DNA of 64,000 nt from Rhynchopus sp. YZ270_cl-10. Its lineage: Eukaryota; Euglenozoa; Diplonemea; Diplonemida; Diplonemidae. Under the pieces are notes generated by a model. The model saw only the letters and a program-made list of their open reading frames with translations. It did not search any database and was not told where the DNA came from. How positions within the stretch are numbered: position 1 is the first letter of the stretch; each line of letters begins with the position of its first letter. The position numbers and the translations under genes were made by a program. This document shows, in pieces, positions 1 through 11,692 of this stretch. The stretch lies in NCBI GenBank assembly GCA_964035575.1, contig OZ037847.1:1572001-1636000 (forward strand), in the 5' to 3' direction.

Positions 1-689
1 CGATGATTGTCTCCACATTGGGGCGAGGGTCCATTGAACGCTTCAACGGTGACCGCGTCTTCTGTGCGTGGAATGTTTCGATCAACTGTGCGAGACACAG
101 AGAGGCTGCAGTGCCATCCGCAATAGGCATCAAGTTTCTGTACATAAGAACCTTTTCTTCCTATCAAGTGTTCAACAAGCCACTCTCGATGGGGATCGCC
201 AGCGGACCCGTCTTCTGTGGAATCATCGGTTCAGCTGCCATGCGGTCCTTCAACATTGTTGGGAAACCTGTCGCTTTGAGTGCAAAGCTGTGTGACCTGG
301 CAACACAGTGCTCGCATGCTGCATCTGGGACCATCTTCAGCGATGATAGGAACAGCACCTCTGTGAAGAGCTTGCACATCATCAATGTGGTCGGCGTCTA
401 CAGCTTCCTGCAGCCACTCTGTGGGAAGGCAAGCAGCGTTGTGAGCGAGATCGTGGACATGGTGAGCAACGAGGAGTGGATGTACCAGGTGGACGACAAG
501 TGGGAGTCCGTCATCCAGAGCTACTTGCAGGACATTGATTCACCTGTGGATTCCCTCACGAAGACAAAGTTCCCCGACGCCACTCGTTCAGCCGACCTGG
601 CCTCCGTTGCCGCCGACAAAGACGTATTCAAGGCGTACTTCACCTTTGACCCAACAACGTTCCCTGCGAACCAAGCTAAGACAGTCTGA
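1..689 (+). CDS. class III nucleotidyl cyclase-like protein, C-terminal part (5' end outside window)
   Basis: The frame is open from the left edge to a TGA ending at 689. Two cyclase signatures are visible: a RFNGDRVFCAWN stretch (family pattern F-x-G-D-x-x-x-A-x-F/W), and later MGIASGPVFCGIIGS followed by FNIVGKPVALSAKL, the equivalent of I-G-x-x-V-N-L-A-A-R-L. The second metal-type Asp is kept. In the transition-state motif the usual Asn and Arg are read as Ala and Lys, so cAMP/cGMP synthesis is doubtful. About 100 residues follow without a recognised domain. The window holds a second degenerate cyclase fused to a kinase (50409-54113), so this may be the tail of a related membrane signalling protein. 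Family placement is firm; loss of activity is inference from motif alignment by eye. Confidence 0.7.
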   Translation, partial: MIVSTLGRGSIERFNGDRVFCAWNVSINCARHREAAVPSAIGIKFLYIRTFSSYQVFNKPLSMGIASGPVFCGIIGSAAMRSFNIVGKPVALSAKLCDLATQCSHAASGTIFSDDRNSTSVKSLHIINVVGVYSFLQPLCGKASSVVSEIVDMVSNEEWMYQVDDKWESVIQSYLQDIDSPVDSLTKTKFPDATRSADLASVAADKDVFKAYFTFDPTTFPANQAKTV

Positions 690-1153
690 TGATTTCGCGA
701 AGTGCTGCAGCGCTTGTTTCCGAACTGAGTGCCTTCCCCCTCCCAATTTCAACAGAAGGAGAGTTAACCTTCGAACACCATTACACGTCCGTGCTGTTTC
801 TTGCGTGCTTTTATTGATTTCTCCTTGCTTTTGTTATGGTATGCAATGGGCGATGGGAATGAACCACTTCTCAACCTCTGTTTAAATGGTGAATGCCTAA
901 GTTCCAACCTATCAGTGTTAAAAGAAGACACACAAATAGTCTGTCCAGTGAGATTGTATCAGGCAGGTTCGAACATTCATTAGGCATATTAGCGTGTATC
1001 CGAGAAGGACTTTGAGTGTGCACGCGGGACAGTATTCACCATTTTTAGGTTACTTTTTACCAGAGCTTTAGGACTTGCCTTGCAATAATTTGTCTGCCTG
1101 TACACTTTGTTTTATTGTTTTTTTTTTTTCCTCTCTTTTTTTTTCTTCTTTTT
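690..1153. other. 3' flanking DNA, no gene seen
   Basis: AT-rich sequence after the cyclase stop. Reading frames are short and show no domain or coding bias. It ends in long T runs that border the inverted-repeat element at 1154. Confidence 0.5.
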
Positions 1154-1856
1154 ATTTTCGGAAATATTGTCCCTCTGCACAAATCCTACAGCGACGTTGG
1201 AAATATGGGTTCTATATTTTCGGCTACTTTACAGCCAATTTTGCATGTACCGGGTAATATTATAATATTTGGCACAGAAATATTAGAATGTACACAAATC
1301 GTGGGTAAAATCCGAAATAGAAATATTATAATTTTTTCGGCCAAAAAAAAAATTTTTTTGACCATGTCGCAGAGTGAAAAATAGACCGAAATTTTCGATT
1401 TTGGTGTTGCAAAATTTTTCGAAAATCCTGAAAAGTGCTCAAAAACACGTGAAAACACATGTATAGGCACCCCATATGGGCCCAGCATTGCCCAGGCTTG
1501 GTGAAAATTTTTCCTGCATGGGGGCCCTCCGGGCCCCCAGGAACCATTGCGACCCGATTGGTTCACGTTACTGAAAAATTTGGTCCCTAAGACACACACG
1601 TGGTTAACATACCCCTGAAAAACACCCTACATCCACATACCGATCAACGTCCCAAAGTGACAAAGTGTTCCAGCTACCCCCATCCCCCACGTCGGTAAAT
1701 ATCATCATATAAATGAATCTGAACCCCTCTCCTTCCAGCACACCAACATACACATTTTGACACACAAGATACAACTGAACCATAACAGGGGTTTTTTGAC
1801 ACACAGAATACGGCTCGGGAAGCGGATTTGTGCGTCGGGACAATATTACCGAAAAT
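1154..1856. mobile_element. 703-bp terminal-inverted-repeat element, non-autonomous
   Basis: About 33 bp at 1154-1186 (starting ATTTTCGGAAATATTGTCCC) recur in inverted form at 1824-1856 with a few mismatches. Nothing inside looks like a transposase. The interior has a GC-rich palindrome near 1518-1540. I could not find a clear target-site duplication, so the outer limits are approximate and the superfamily is unknown. Confidence 0.55.
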
Positions 1857-1867
1857 GAAAATATGAA

Positions 1868-2013
1868 TTTTCTGGAAATATAGCACCATATTTCCTTCGG
1901 TACCCCCAATGCTGCTTCGGTCGACGATTTCCCTCGCCTTCGGCTCGGGAAATCGTATCCCTCAGCAGCATTGGGGGTACCTCAGGAAATATGAGTACTA
2001 TATTTCCAGAAAA
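1868..2013. repeat. 146-bp imperfect palindrome at the left duplication breakpoint
   Basis: Arms read inward from TTTTCTGGAAATAT (1868) and outward to the matching TATTTCCAGAAAA (2013). They include CCCCCAATGCTGCT and its complement and CGATTTCCC/GGGAAATCG flanking a loop at about 1934-1946. The right arm alone is repeated at the internal junction of the tandem duplication (8587 on). Confidence 0.75.
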
Positions 2014-4255
2014 AATATACTATTTTTCCTTGTCTCTACCCCTTTTTATTCAACCTGTCAGACCAGAGTATTTTCTGCTACACAACTAGGGCTACCCTAG
2101 GTCCATTTATCTTTTCAAAAAAAAAAAAAAAAAAATAACCCCAAAAAAAAAGCGAGTCCACGTTGACACCATACAACCACCCAATATCATCTTCCTCGGA
2201 AGAAGAGAAAAAGGAGAGAGAGTACATGGTCCACACTTTAATGCTTGCTGTTTGCTAAAGTAAGAAAAATGATTTTTTGTTTTTTTTGTTTTTGCATGTC
2301 AAGCTTGTGAAAGTGAAGTGGCATGGCTGACATAAGGTGCGGATGTGTCTGAGTTCCCATACTTCACTGATCGATTTTTGAGATTCGTTGTTGCATGTGA
2401 ATATTTGGATTGAAAGCTGATCTAGCCAAGCGGGTTTACTACGGCTTGGTATCACGTAGGTCAGCGGTGACGATATTGGACGGAAGGTTGAAGACGAGAC
2501 TACTTTTGCTTTTTATTGGGAATCTTCCGTGAGAAATCTTCCTGTCTGCGAGAAGTGCCCCCTTTTTTTTTCTGTTGTGTCAAAAATAGTGTTCTGACCG
2601 CCGGAATAGAAAAATAAAAACGCGTTAGTGTGGTAAATAGTGAGTGGCATGTTTACACCTTTTCATAAAACCATTTTGTGGCAGCGTTCCTGTCTGTAAC
2701 TCAAAAATATTTTTGTTTTTTTGTTTTTGCATATCAAGCTTGTGACAGTGAGGTAATATAGTTGAAGAGCCGGAAAAGTGCAAAAAATTGGTCAGCAACA
2801 CGGTTTTTAAAAATGTAGAAAAAATGTGTTTGTTGTAATTTGTGTCTGGTTTGTGTCTTCTGACATTGTACCATCAAACACATGTATTTTTTTCTTTTTG
2901 CTGGGGTGTGCATGGGGGCCGAGGGCCCACCCCTGTATATGTACCTTAGAGTGGGGTGGGGTACCCCCACCCACCTCCGGAGAAGGGCCACAAGAACATC
3001 CTTCGATTGTTGTGCAGTCACCCGCACGGTCAGGTCTCGATGGTAGTGTTGGCAATAAACACTAAGGGCAAGGCAGGTCTCGGTGTTGGAGTCGGTGTCT
3101 CGCGCAAATGTTCCAAGTTGCAAAAAATCCTAAAAAGCTCTACTTATTTTACGCTCCAGAACATCTTGGTTTCATATTTGACACGTTCCGGTATTTTTTG
3201 GTTTACGGTATCTAACAACTACCAAAAGAATGTACAAGAAGAAAAATAAAATAAAAAATGCAGAAAAAAGTAAGCAAAGAGAAAACAAAGAGATTTTGAC
3301 AAAGGGACAATAAAACGAGTAGAAGTAGAACACATCAGCATACTGTATTTTATGATTTCCCTTTAGGGAGTGCCTTACCTTGACCTACAGGGTTGAAGAA
3401 AGGCGTGTCGAAAATGCATTGTTTTTTTCCCCCCTCCTTCTCAGCCCCTTCCCACTAATTGGCATGCATAATATTATTGATAACGACGTACACGCGATAC
3501 CCTCACGCCCGATGGGTTTTTTTTTCTAAGTAAGAGAAAACCGATTGGAGTGGGATAGTGAGAGCGCAGCAGAAACGTAGTGGGAATGCAACTCACACTG
3601 TTGTGTTCTCCCCACAAAATCTCACGCGCAGAGAGAACACTCGTTTTTCAGTCCCACGATATCACATAGGATACTGTTTTCCATGGATACACATGAGGAG
3701 TTCCGTGCTATTCACAGAACTTCGATAGGCGATTGAGCGTATCTAACAACAACCTAAACAAAAGAATGCGTACAGAAGAAAAGAAATGCAGAATAGGCAA
3801 ACAAAACAAAGAGATTTTGACAAAAAGGGGGGTAATCCGATTATGTGGTTCGATATCGGACTGAACAGCAAAAAGTGGAATAGCGTGTATCATGCAGATG
3901 ATCACGTTGACAATATTTCGGATACAATAATCATGATGCATGCATTGTCCTTGTTACTACCCCCCTTCGCCCCTGCCCTCCGTGCACTTAACCTTGTGTG
4001 CGACAGGAGCAGAACTTTCCAGTTCGCTCCTTACTTTGTTGCACTTTTCCAAGTCAGCGACTACTAAACATACAAACAGTTTTCACGTTCTTCCAAAAAT
4101 GTGGGCGCTCCGTAGTGACTTATCTTATGTGAAAGTTTTTGACTTTCTTCGTAACGAGAGGATGATTCCAACACATCATTTGCTGGGAGGCGAACTACTG
4201 CGTCACCTTTAAACATTTTATGCATGGAAGGATATGGTTTTTTTTATTATTCTTA

Positions 4256-5075
4256 CGAAGCTTGCTTTAAAGGGGAATAGTATTACCCGGTACGGTCGCC
4301 AATCATTCCTCAAACAGAAGGATTTGTGCAATCAACGAAAAACCTGTACTTACCTACCGATCCTACTATTTCCAGGTTTCCTTTTTACATCTACTGCTGT
4401 AGGCCGCAGGGTTTGTGATTTTCATCCGGATGGCTGGCATCGTAGTCAGTGGGAGGTGCCTGCATCAACAACAGGGGTGGGCGGGCACCCTGGGGTTTTT
4501 TCCATTTTTTTGGATCGGGCACCCGGGTTTTTTCTAAGGATTTTTTACAGGCAATTTTTGGATTTTTCTGAGAACACGCTGCCCCCCTGCCGAAATATGT
4601 TCTCGGTTTTCCCTTTTCGGGGGTTTTTTTGATAAAACAACTTGTTGTCAATTCTAAAAAGATTGGAGGCAGCGCTGCAGGGCAAACAAAACGGATTGAA
4701 AAAAAACAGAAGCTTGCTTGTTTTCTTTGAGTACTCAATTAACCACAACAACCGTACTTCAGTTTAACACATTTTTCACCTTTTTGTTTTCCCGGCTTTG
4801 AGCGCACAAACAAAAGACCCGATCTTTTTTTGGGACCCCACCCTGGAACCCCCTCCAGAAAGTGTACAGAACACCCCCCCAAAAAAAAAAATCCCAAAAT
4901 TCGGGCTAAATTAGCAGGCTGTTGGGGGGTGTTGGCAGGCGTTGGGTGGGGCTGCTATTTTTTGCAATTCAGGTGGGTAAAGTCCTTAGAAAAAATAAAA
5001 TTAAATCAAAATCGGGCTCCGGGCACCCGGTTTAGGCCCAGGCCTGATCAACAACTACAGTTTTTTTTTTATTTG
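4256..5075 (+). repeat. SINE-like repeat (family S1), split by a hAT MITE
   Basis: Sequence from about 4256 (GCTTTAAAGGGGAATAG, GGTCGCCAATC, GTGCAATCAACGAAAAA) resembles copies at 29170-29290 and 58076-58205. The 3' half (TAGGCCGCAGG...GGTGCCTGCATCAACAA) resembles 5640-5754, 50080-50150 and 53690-53790. After the MITE the repeat resumes at 5047 and ends in a T tract. In the other copies TAGCTTAAAGG fits a Pol III A box (TRGYNNARNGG) and GGTCGCCAATC is a weak B box, so a tRNA-derived SINE is a reasonable guess. A second copy lies 6,646 bp downstream. Confidence 0.5.
4472..5046. mobile_element. 575-bp non-autonomous hAT element with perfect 8-bp TSD
   Basis: The left tip CAGGGGTGGGC and the inverted right tip CAGGCCTGGGC, each followed by GGGCACCC-type sequence, are typical hAT ends. 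ATCAACAA occurs directly on both sides (4464-4471 and 5047-5054), the 8-bp duplication expected of hAT insertion. Removing the element restores a continuous S1 repeat. No transposase frame is inside. Confidence 0.8.
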
Positions 5076-5639
5076 CAAAAAAATAAGATTTTATTCAAAC
5101 AAAAGAGGAGACGACGCTGGTGGACAAAACTCCATCTTTCGATTGAAAATATCATTCCTTCACTTTTACATTGATGCTACAAAAATCACAATTTATTTTT
5201 ATAAGACATGTATGCATTTCTAAGGAAATTTTTCAGTATCCACGAGTCGTCTTTTTCCCTCCCGTGCTCCCCATCTCACTCACACACACTACATCTTCAT
5301 CAGGAAAATTGTCAAAATTCTTTCGTTCAACATTGTGAGCAGCGTTTGGTGATTTAAAAAAAAAAAAAAAGTGTACCTGAGTGTGGGGATGCGTTCAAGA
5401 ATTAAACTCTTCCCCCCAAACCCCCTTTTTCGTCTTTGTTTTCTTTATTCAAACGGCAAGTGGATGCGTAATAATTTTCCCCCCTCCCCTCCCTTGCTCT
5501 CTTGTGTCGACGACCATTCACCAAGAGTCGGGTGAAGTGAACGGAGTACCGGTAAGCCCACAACACTCTTCAGCAGAGGTAGACCACCGGCCGACGAGCG
5601 GTTATGTACCGCCCCCGTTCACGCTACAGTACGGGTAAG

Positions 5640-5754
5640 CCATTATGTTTCCTTTTTACACACTGTTGTAGGCCGCAGGGTACTTGTGTTGTTATCCGAA
5701 TGCCTGGCTTCGAACGTGGTCAGTCGTTGCAAAAATCAACTACCATTTTTTTTT
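5640..5754 (+). repeat. SINE-like S1 3' fragment ending in T9
   Basis: TTTCCTTTTTACACACTG, TTGTAGGCCGCAGGGTA, TGGCTTCGAACGTGGTCAGT and a T9 tail match the 3' half of S1. Element A begins immediately after the T tail, so the tail was probably its insertion target. Confidence 0.5.
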
Positions 5755-6120
5755 GGGGTAAGGACATTCTGGTACCCCCAAGTTTGACTTTTGGACAATT
5801 CAGACCCACAAGGTTTCGATAAAGACAATTCAGACCCACAAGGTTTACGATAAAGACACTTCAGAACCACAAGGTTTGCATTTTGGACAGTTCAACCCCA
5901 CAAGGTTTGCACTTTGGACAGTTCAGACCTTGTGGGTCTGAACTGTCCAAAAGTCAAACCTTGTTCGTGTTTTCTTCTTCTAAGGTGCTTGCTCTCCATA
6001 CCTAGACCCTCGAATTTTTTTTCTTGACCCCATACATATGGGTGCATTTCGGCGATTTGAGGCCATTCAAAGCAAAAGTTGGCACTTTTGAGCATCTGCG
6101 GGGGTCTAAAACACGGTTTT

Positions 6121-7172
6121 GCGTACACCACGCTGGATGATAGGGGTCACATGATAGGTCACATCATGTGGCCATATATCAAGTTACACCGCAAAAATCT
6201 ACCAGACCCTGTCTTCGTGCACCTTTTTTCACCCACCCACACCCACACCTCCCCACCCATCCCTCACAGGATTACACCAAAATAATGAAAATTGGGTTTC
6301 AAGTACCCTGTTTCTCTCAGAAGTCAGTCACTGCTATTGCCATTTAACCCAGGGAGCATGTCTAGTGCAAGAAATTCGACCTTTGGAAACTTTCCGGAAA
6401 GTCTGTCCTCTGCTCGCGGAGGACGAGGCACAATAAAATATTGCGTTCCCCCAGAAAACCAGTGCACATTTCACACTCCTTGTGGGTAGTATTGTTGCCT
6501 TTTTTGTCACAGTAATTTTGGCCCAGGCATGCTCTTGAGCATGACAATTTAGTGTGTATGGGGCAGGGTGTTGTTTTGTTCTGAATTCTCTAGTTATCAT
6601 CTAAGTCAATCGCGGGTGGTGGTTTGTGTAGCGTGAGGCACTCTTTTTAACAAACTTCCTGCAGTTGATAATAACCTTTAAGGGGGGGTGGTTTGCGGAC
6701 GCTGCCATATGCACTGTTGTTATTTCTTCGGATTTAACAACGTACAGCGTAACATAGTGGATTCGCCTGGTCGACACAACCTTTGATAGATATGGGATAA
6801 CCAACCCCCTTCGACCCCTCGTGGGTTCACTGAACAAGCCCTAGACTAGTGGTAGTTAAACGTGATTGAACATTTAAATTCCTAGAGATGAAAGAACAAG
6901 ACAACGCTTCTGTACCCGCGCATCAAAATTGTGGAAAACTTTGCACCCCAAACACCCTCGACAACGCCTGCCAAAAGGCGCCCCTTGTTGCTGGGAGTTG
7001 GTTCTCATGTTTGATACCTGCACAGCAGGCATTCCTCTGAGTCCAACGCATGTTTGGCCTGTCTGCGGCGTTGTACGAAGACAGGGTCTGGTAGATTTTT
7101 GCGGTGTAACTTGATATATGGCCACATGATGTGACCTATCATGTGACCCCTATCACCCAGCGTGGTGTACGC
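6121..7172. repeat. nested inverted repeat inside element A (98-bp arms)
   Basis: 6121-6218 (GCGTACACCACGCTGG...) is repeated in inverted orientation at 7075-7172 with about one mismatch. It starts exactly where the outer arm of element A stops, so element A is an inverted repeat within an inverted repeat. The enclosed 850 bp includes the core shared with element B and a stretch (about 6675-6750) shared with the element at 58623-59678. Confidence 0.7.
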
Positions 7173-7186
7173 AATAGCTATTTATT

Positions 7187-7325
7187 GGAGTGAAAATAAG
7201 TCGTTTTTTTCACCGAGTTGGTGTTTTCAACCCGAGTTACTTTAATTCACGAGCGAAGCGAGGGAATTAAAGTCACGAGGGTTGAAAACACCAACGAGGT
7301 GAAAAAAACGCTTATTTTCTACTCC
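7187..7325. repeat. 139-bp near-perfect hairpin
   Basis: Arms GGAGTGAAAATAAG...CACCGAGTTGGTGTTTTCAACCC and their complement close on a loop containing GAGCGAAGCGAG. Similar G+C loop motifs occur at 27277 and 27318. Repeated at 13833-13971 in duplication copy 2. It may be an independent MITE lodged in element A. Confidence 0.7.
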
Positions 7326-10300
7326 AAGACATAATTTTATCCATAAGTGTGAAGCTTTATTTTCCGAGCCCGCCCAAGTGTCGTGTGAGACCTGTAGTGT
7401 GGATCTCCAGTGTCTTGCACCGCTTCTTCTGAGCCCAACGCTGTTTGGCCTGTCGACGTACTAAATACGAAGACAGGGGGGCGGTGCCAACAATTTTCCA
7501 ATGATGTAACGTTTATCTGATTGATTTATCGTTTGATATACCTTGTGTGTCCTACTTCACCTGCACACCCAAGGTTATTGAACGATACTTTCAAGCGATA
7601 CTTCGTTATGTCATTGGGGGTACTGGTACTGGGTACCTGGGGAAAACACGTACGTTTTTGTTCGCGATAACACGCACACTTTTTGTACGTGCTATCGCAA
7701 TTTACCCTAAAATATATTACCTCCGCTGACACAGCTCGAGGGCTACTCCAACAAGTTTGTAGCTACCACCATGCACGCCCCGTCCCCCCACCCCAGTCCA
7801 GATACCCTGGGGAAAAAAAAAACTCGAAAAAAATAGGGTGAGTTTGGGGGTGTTTGGGGGCTTAAGACGGGTGAAAAAAAACGGTGAAAATAAAATTTTT
7901 ATTTTCACAGGGTGAAAATAAAAATTTTATTTTCACACCCCTCCACGTACTTTTGGGTGGGCGAGGAAAATAAAGCTTCACGCGCGTGGATAAAACCGTG
8001 TTTTAGACCCCCGCAGATGCTCAAAAGTGCCAACTTTTGCTTTGAATGGCCTCAAATCGTCGAAATGCACCCATATGTATGGGGTCAAGAAAAAAAATTC
8101 GAGGGTCTAGGTATGGAGAGCAAGCACCTTAGAAGAAGAAAACACGAACAAGGTTTGACTTTTGGACAGTTCAGAACCACAAGGTTTGCATTTTGGACAG
8201 TTCAGACCCACAAGGTCTGAACTGTCCAAAGTGCAAACCTTGTGGGGTTGAACTGTCCAAAATGCAAACCTTGTGGTTCTGAAGTGTCTTTATCGTAAAC
8301 CTTGTGGGTTTGAACTGTCTTTATCGTAAACCTTGTGGGTCTGAATTGTCTTTATCGAAACCTTGTGGGTCTGAATTGTCCAAAAGTCAAACTTGGGGGT
8401 ACCAGAATGTCCTTACCCCTTTTTTTTTTTGTGTGTGGATGCTGCAATGCAACACGATACTTATCAACACGAAGAGACACAAGTAACTTTTTATTACAGC
8501 ATCAAGCCCTTGAACACAGGAAGTACAGAGGTGTCTCTGATAACAAACAACTACGTGCCGCGCACTGATCACGCCGCCTTTATGTACGGCTCGGGAAATC
8601 GTATCCCTCAGCAGCATTGGGGGTACCTCAGGAAATATGAGTACTATATTTCCAGAAAAAATATACTATTTTTCCTTGTCTCTACCCCTTTTTATTCAAC
8701 CTGTCAGACCAGAGTATTTTCTGCTACACAACTAGGGCTACCCTAGGTCCATTTATCTTTTCAAAAAAAAAAAAAAAAAAATAACCCCAAAAAAAAAGCG
8801 AGTCCACGTTGACACCATACAACCACCCAATATCATCTTCCTCGGAAGAAGAGAAAAAGGAGAGAGAGTACATGGTCCACACTTTAATGCTTGCTGTTTG
8901 CTAAAGTAAGAAAAATGATTTTTTGTTTTTTTTGTTTTTGCATGTCAAGCTTGTGAAAGTGAAGTGGCATGGCTGACATAAGGTGCGGATGTGTCTGAGT
9001 TCCCATACTTCACTGATCGATTTTTGAGATTCGTTGTTGCATGTGAATATTTGGATTGAAAGCTGATCTAGCCAAGCGGGTTTACTACGGCTTGGTATCA
9101 CGTAGGTCAGCGGTGACGATATTGGACGGAAGGTTGAAGACGAGACTACTTTTGCTTTTTATTGGGAATCTTCCGTGAGAAATCTTCCTGTCTGCGAGAA
9201 GTGCCCCCTTTTTTTTTCTGTTGTGTCAAAAATAGTGTTCTGACCGCCGGAATAGAAAAATAAAAACGCGTTAGTGTGGTAAATAGTGAGTGGCATGTTT
9301 ACACCTTTTCATAAAACCATTTTGTGGCAGCGTTCCTGTCTGTAACTCAAAAATATTTTTGTTTTTTTGTTTTTGCATATCAAGCTTGTGACAGTGAGGT
9401 AATATAGTTGAAGAGCCGGAAAAGTGCAAAAAATTGGTCAGCAACACGGTTTTTAAAAATGTAGAAAAAATGTGTTTGTTGTAATTTGTGTCTGGTTTGT
9501 GTCTTCTGACATTGTACCATCAAACACATGTATTTTTTTCTTTTTGCTGGGGTGTGCATGGGGGCCGAGGGCCCACCCCTGTATATGTACCTTAGAGTGG
9601 GGTGGGGTACCCCCACCCACCTCCGGAGAAGGGCCACAAGAACATCCTTCGATTGTTGTGCAGTCACCCGCACGGTCAGGTCTCGATGGTAGTGTTGGCA
9701 ATAAACACTAAGGGCAAGGCAGGTCTCGGTGTTGGAGTCGGTGTCTCGCGCAAATGTTCCAAGTTGCAAAAAATCCTAAAAAGCTCTACTTATTTTACGC
9801 TCCAGAACATCTTGGTTTCATATTTGACACGTTCCGGTATTTTTTGGTTTACGGTATCTAACAACTACCAAAAGAATGTACAAGAAGAAAAATAAAATAA
9901 AAAATGCAGAAAAAAGTAAGCAAAGAGAAAACAAAGAGATTTTGACAAAGGGACAATAAAACGAGTAGAAGTAGAACACATCAGCATACTGTATTTTATG
10001 ATTTCCCTTTAGGGAGTGCCTTACCTTGACCTACAGGGTTGAAGAAAGGCGTGTCGAAAATGCATTGTTTTTTTCCCCCCTCCTTCTCAGCCCCTTCCCA
10101 CTAATTGGCATGCATAATATTATTGATAACGACGTACACGCGATACCCTCACGCCCGATGGGTTTTTTTTTCTAAGTAAGAGAAAACCGATTGGAGTGGG
10201 ATAGTGAGAGCGCAGCAGAAACGTAGTGGGAATGCAACTCACACTGTTGTGTTCTCCCCACAAAATCTCACGCGCAGAGAGAACACTCGTTTTTCAGTCC

Positions 10301-11117
10301 CACGATATCACATAGGATACTGTTTTCCATGGATACACATGAGGAGTTCCGTGCTATTCACAGAACTTCGATAGGCGATTGAGCGTATCTAACAACAACC
10401 TAAACAAAAGAATGCGTACAGAAGAAAAGAAATGCAGAATAGGCAAACAAAACAAAGAGATTTTGACAAAAAGGGGGGTAATCCGATTATGTGGTTCGAT
10501 ATCGGACTGAACAGCAAAAAGTGGAATAGCGTGTATCATGCAGATGATCACGTTGACAATATTTCGGATACAATAATCATGATGCATGCATTGTCCTTGT
10601 TACTACCCCCCTTCGCCCCTGCCCTCCGTGCACTTAACCTTGTGTGCGACAGGAGCAGAACTTTCCAGTTCGCTCCTTACTTTGTTGCACTTTTCCAAGT
10701 CAGCGACTACTAAACATACAAACAGTTTTCACGTTCTTCCAAAAATGTGGGCGCTCCGTAGTGACTTATCTTATGTGAAAGTTTTTGACTTTCTTCGTAA
10801 CGAGAGGATGATTCCAACACATCATTTGCTGGGAGGCGAACTACTGCGTCACCTTTAAACATTTTATGCATGGAAGGATATGGTTTTTTTTATTATTCTT
10901 ACGAAGCTTGCTTTAAAGGGGAATAGTATTACCCGGTACGGTCGCCAATCATTCCTCAAACAGAAGGATTTGTGCAATCAACGAAAAACCTGTACTTACC
11001 TACCGATCCTACTATTTCCAGGTTTCCTTTTTACATCTACTGCTGTAGGCCGCAGGGTTTGTGATTTTCATCCGGATGGCTGGCATCGTAGTCAGTGGGA
11101 GGTGCCTGCATCAACAA

Positions 11118-11692
11118 CAGGGGTGGGCGGGCACCCTGGGGTTTTTTCCATTTTTTTGGATCGGGCACCCGGGTTTTTTCTAAGGATTTTTTACAGGCAA
11201 TTTTTGGATTTTTCTGAGAACACGCTGCCCCCCTGCCGAAATATGTTCTCGGTTTTCCCTTTTCGGGGGTTTTTTTGATAAAACAACTTGTTGTCAATTC
11301 TAAAAAGATTGGAGGCAGCGCTGCAGGGCAAACAAAACGGATTGAAAAAAAACAGAAGCTTGCTTGTTTTCTTTGAGTACTCAATTAACCACAACAACCG
11401 TACTTCAGTTTAACACATTTTTCACCTTTTTGTTTTCCCGGCTTTGAGCGCACAAACAAAAGACCCGATCTTTTTTTGGGACCCCACCCTGGAACCCCCT
11501 CCAGAAAGTGTACAGAACACCCCCCCAAAAAAAAAAATCCCAAAATTCGGGCTAAATTAGCAGGCTGTTGGGGGGTGTTGGCAGGCGTTGGGTGGGGCTG
11601 CTATTTTTTGCAATTCAGGTGGGTAAAGTCCTTAGAAAAAATAAAATTAAATCAAAATCGGGCTCCGGGCACCCGGTTTAGGCCCAGGCCTG
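11118..11692. mobile_element. non-autonomous hAT element, duplication copy 2
   Basis: Second copy of the element at 4472-5046, with the same ATCAACAA flanks. It arose by the tandem duplication, not by a second insertion. Confidence 0.8.

Larger units (their letters stand above)
5755..8419. mobile_element. element A: 2,665-bp foldback-like element with arrayed 31-bp subterminal repeats
   Basis: Left end 5755-6120 and right end 7992-8419 are inverted copies of each other, starting GGGGTAAGGACATTCTGG. Each arm holds a run of ~31-bp units built on GGACAGTTCAGACC and CACAAGGTTT, with an orientation switch inside the arm. The right arm has exactly two more units than the left (428 versus 366 bp). 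The flanks are T9 (5746-5754) and T11 (8420-8430) on the same strand, as if the element sits in a poly-T target. The interior has no intact transposase. Long inverted ends and an A/T homopolymer target duplication of about 9-10 bp would suit a Mutator-like element; that is inference. Confidence 0.75.
1941..8586. repeat. tandem duplication, copy 1 (6,646-bp unit)
   Basis: Every stretch compared here recurs exactly 6,646 bp downstream, including long homopolymer runs. No difference was found by eye. The first base that matches is 1941 (CGGCTCGGG...); the unit ends ...CGCCTTTATGTA at 8586. The unit contains no convincing host gene. It holds a SINE-like repeat interrupted by a hAT MITE, a second SINE-like fragment, element A and AT-rich DNA with an internal ~100-bp direct repeat (about 3208-3310 and 3739-3837, both with CAAAGAGATTTTGACAAA). 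Confidence 0.92.

Noticed and set aside
945-985. tRNA gene suggested by GCAGGTTCGAAC
   Set aside because: A B-box-like string alone; no cloverleaf stems can be formed around it. No tRNA or rRNA gene was found in the window.
5755-6120. CRISPR-like series of ~31-bp repeats
   Set aside because: Units are tandem and inverted without unique spacers, form the arm of an inverted-repeat element, and the DNA is eukaryotic.
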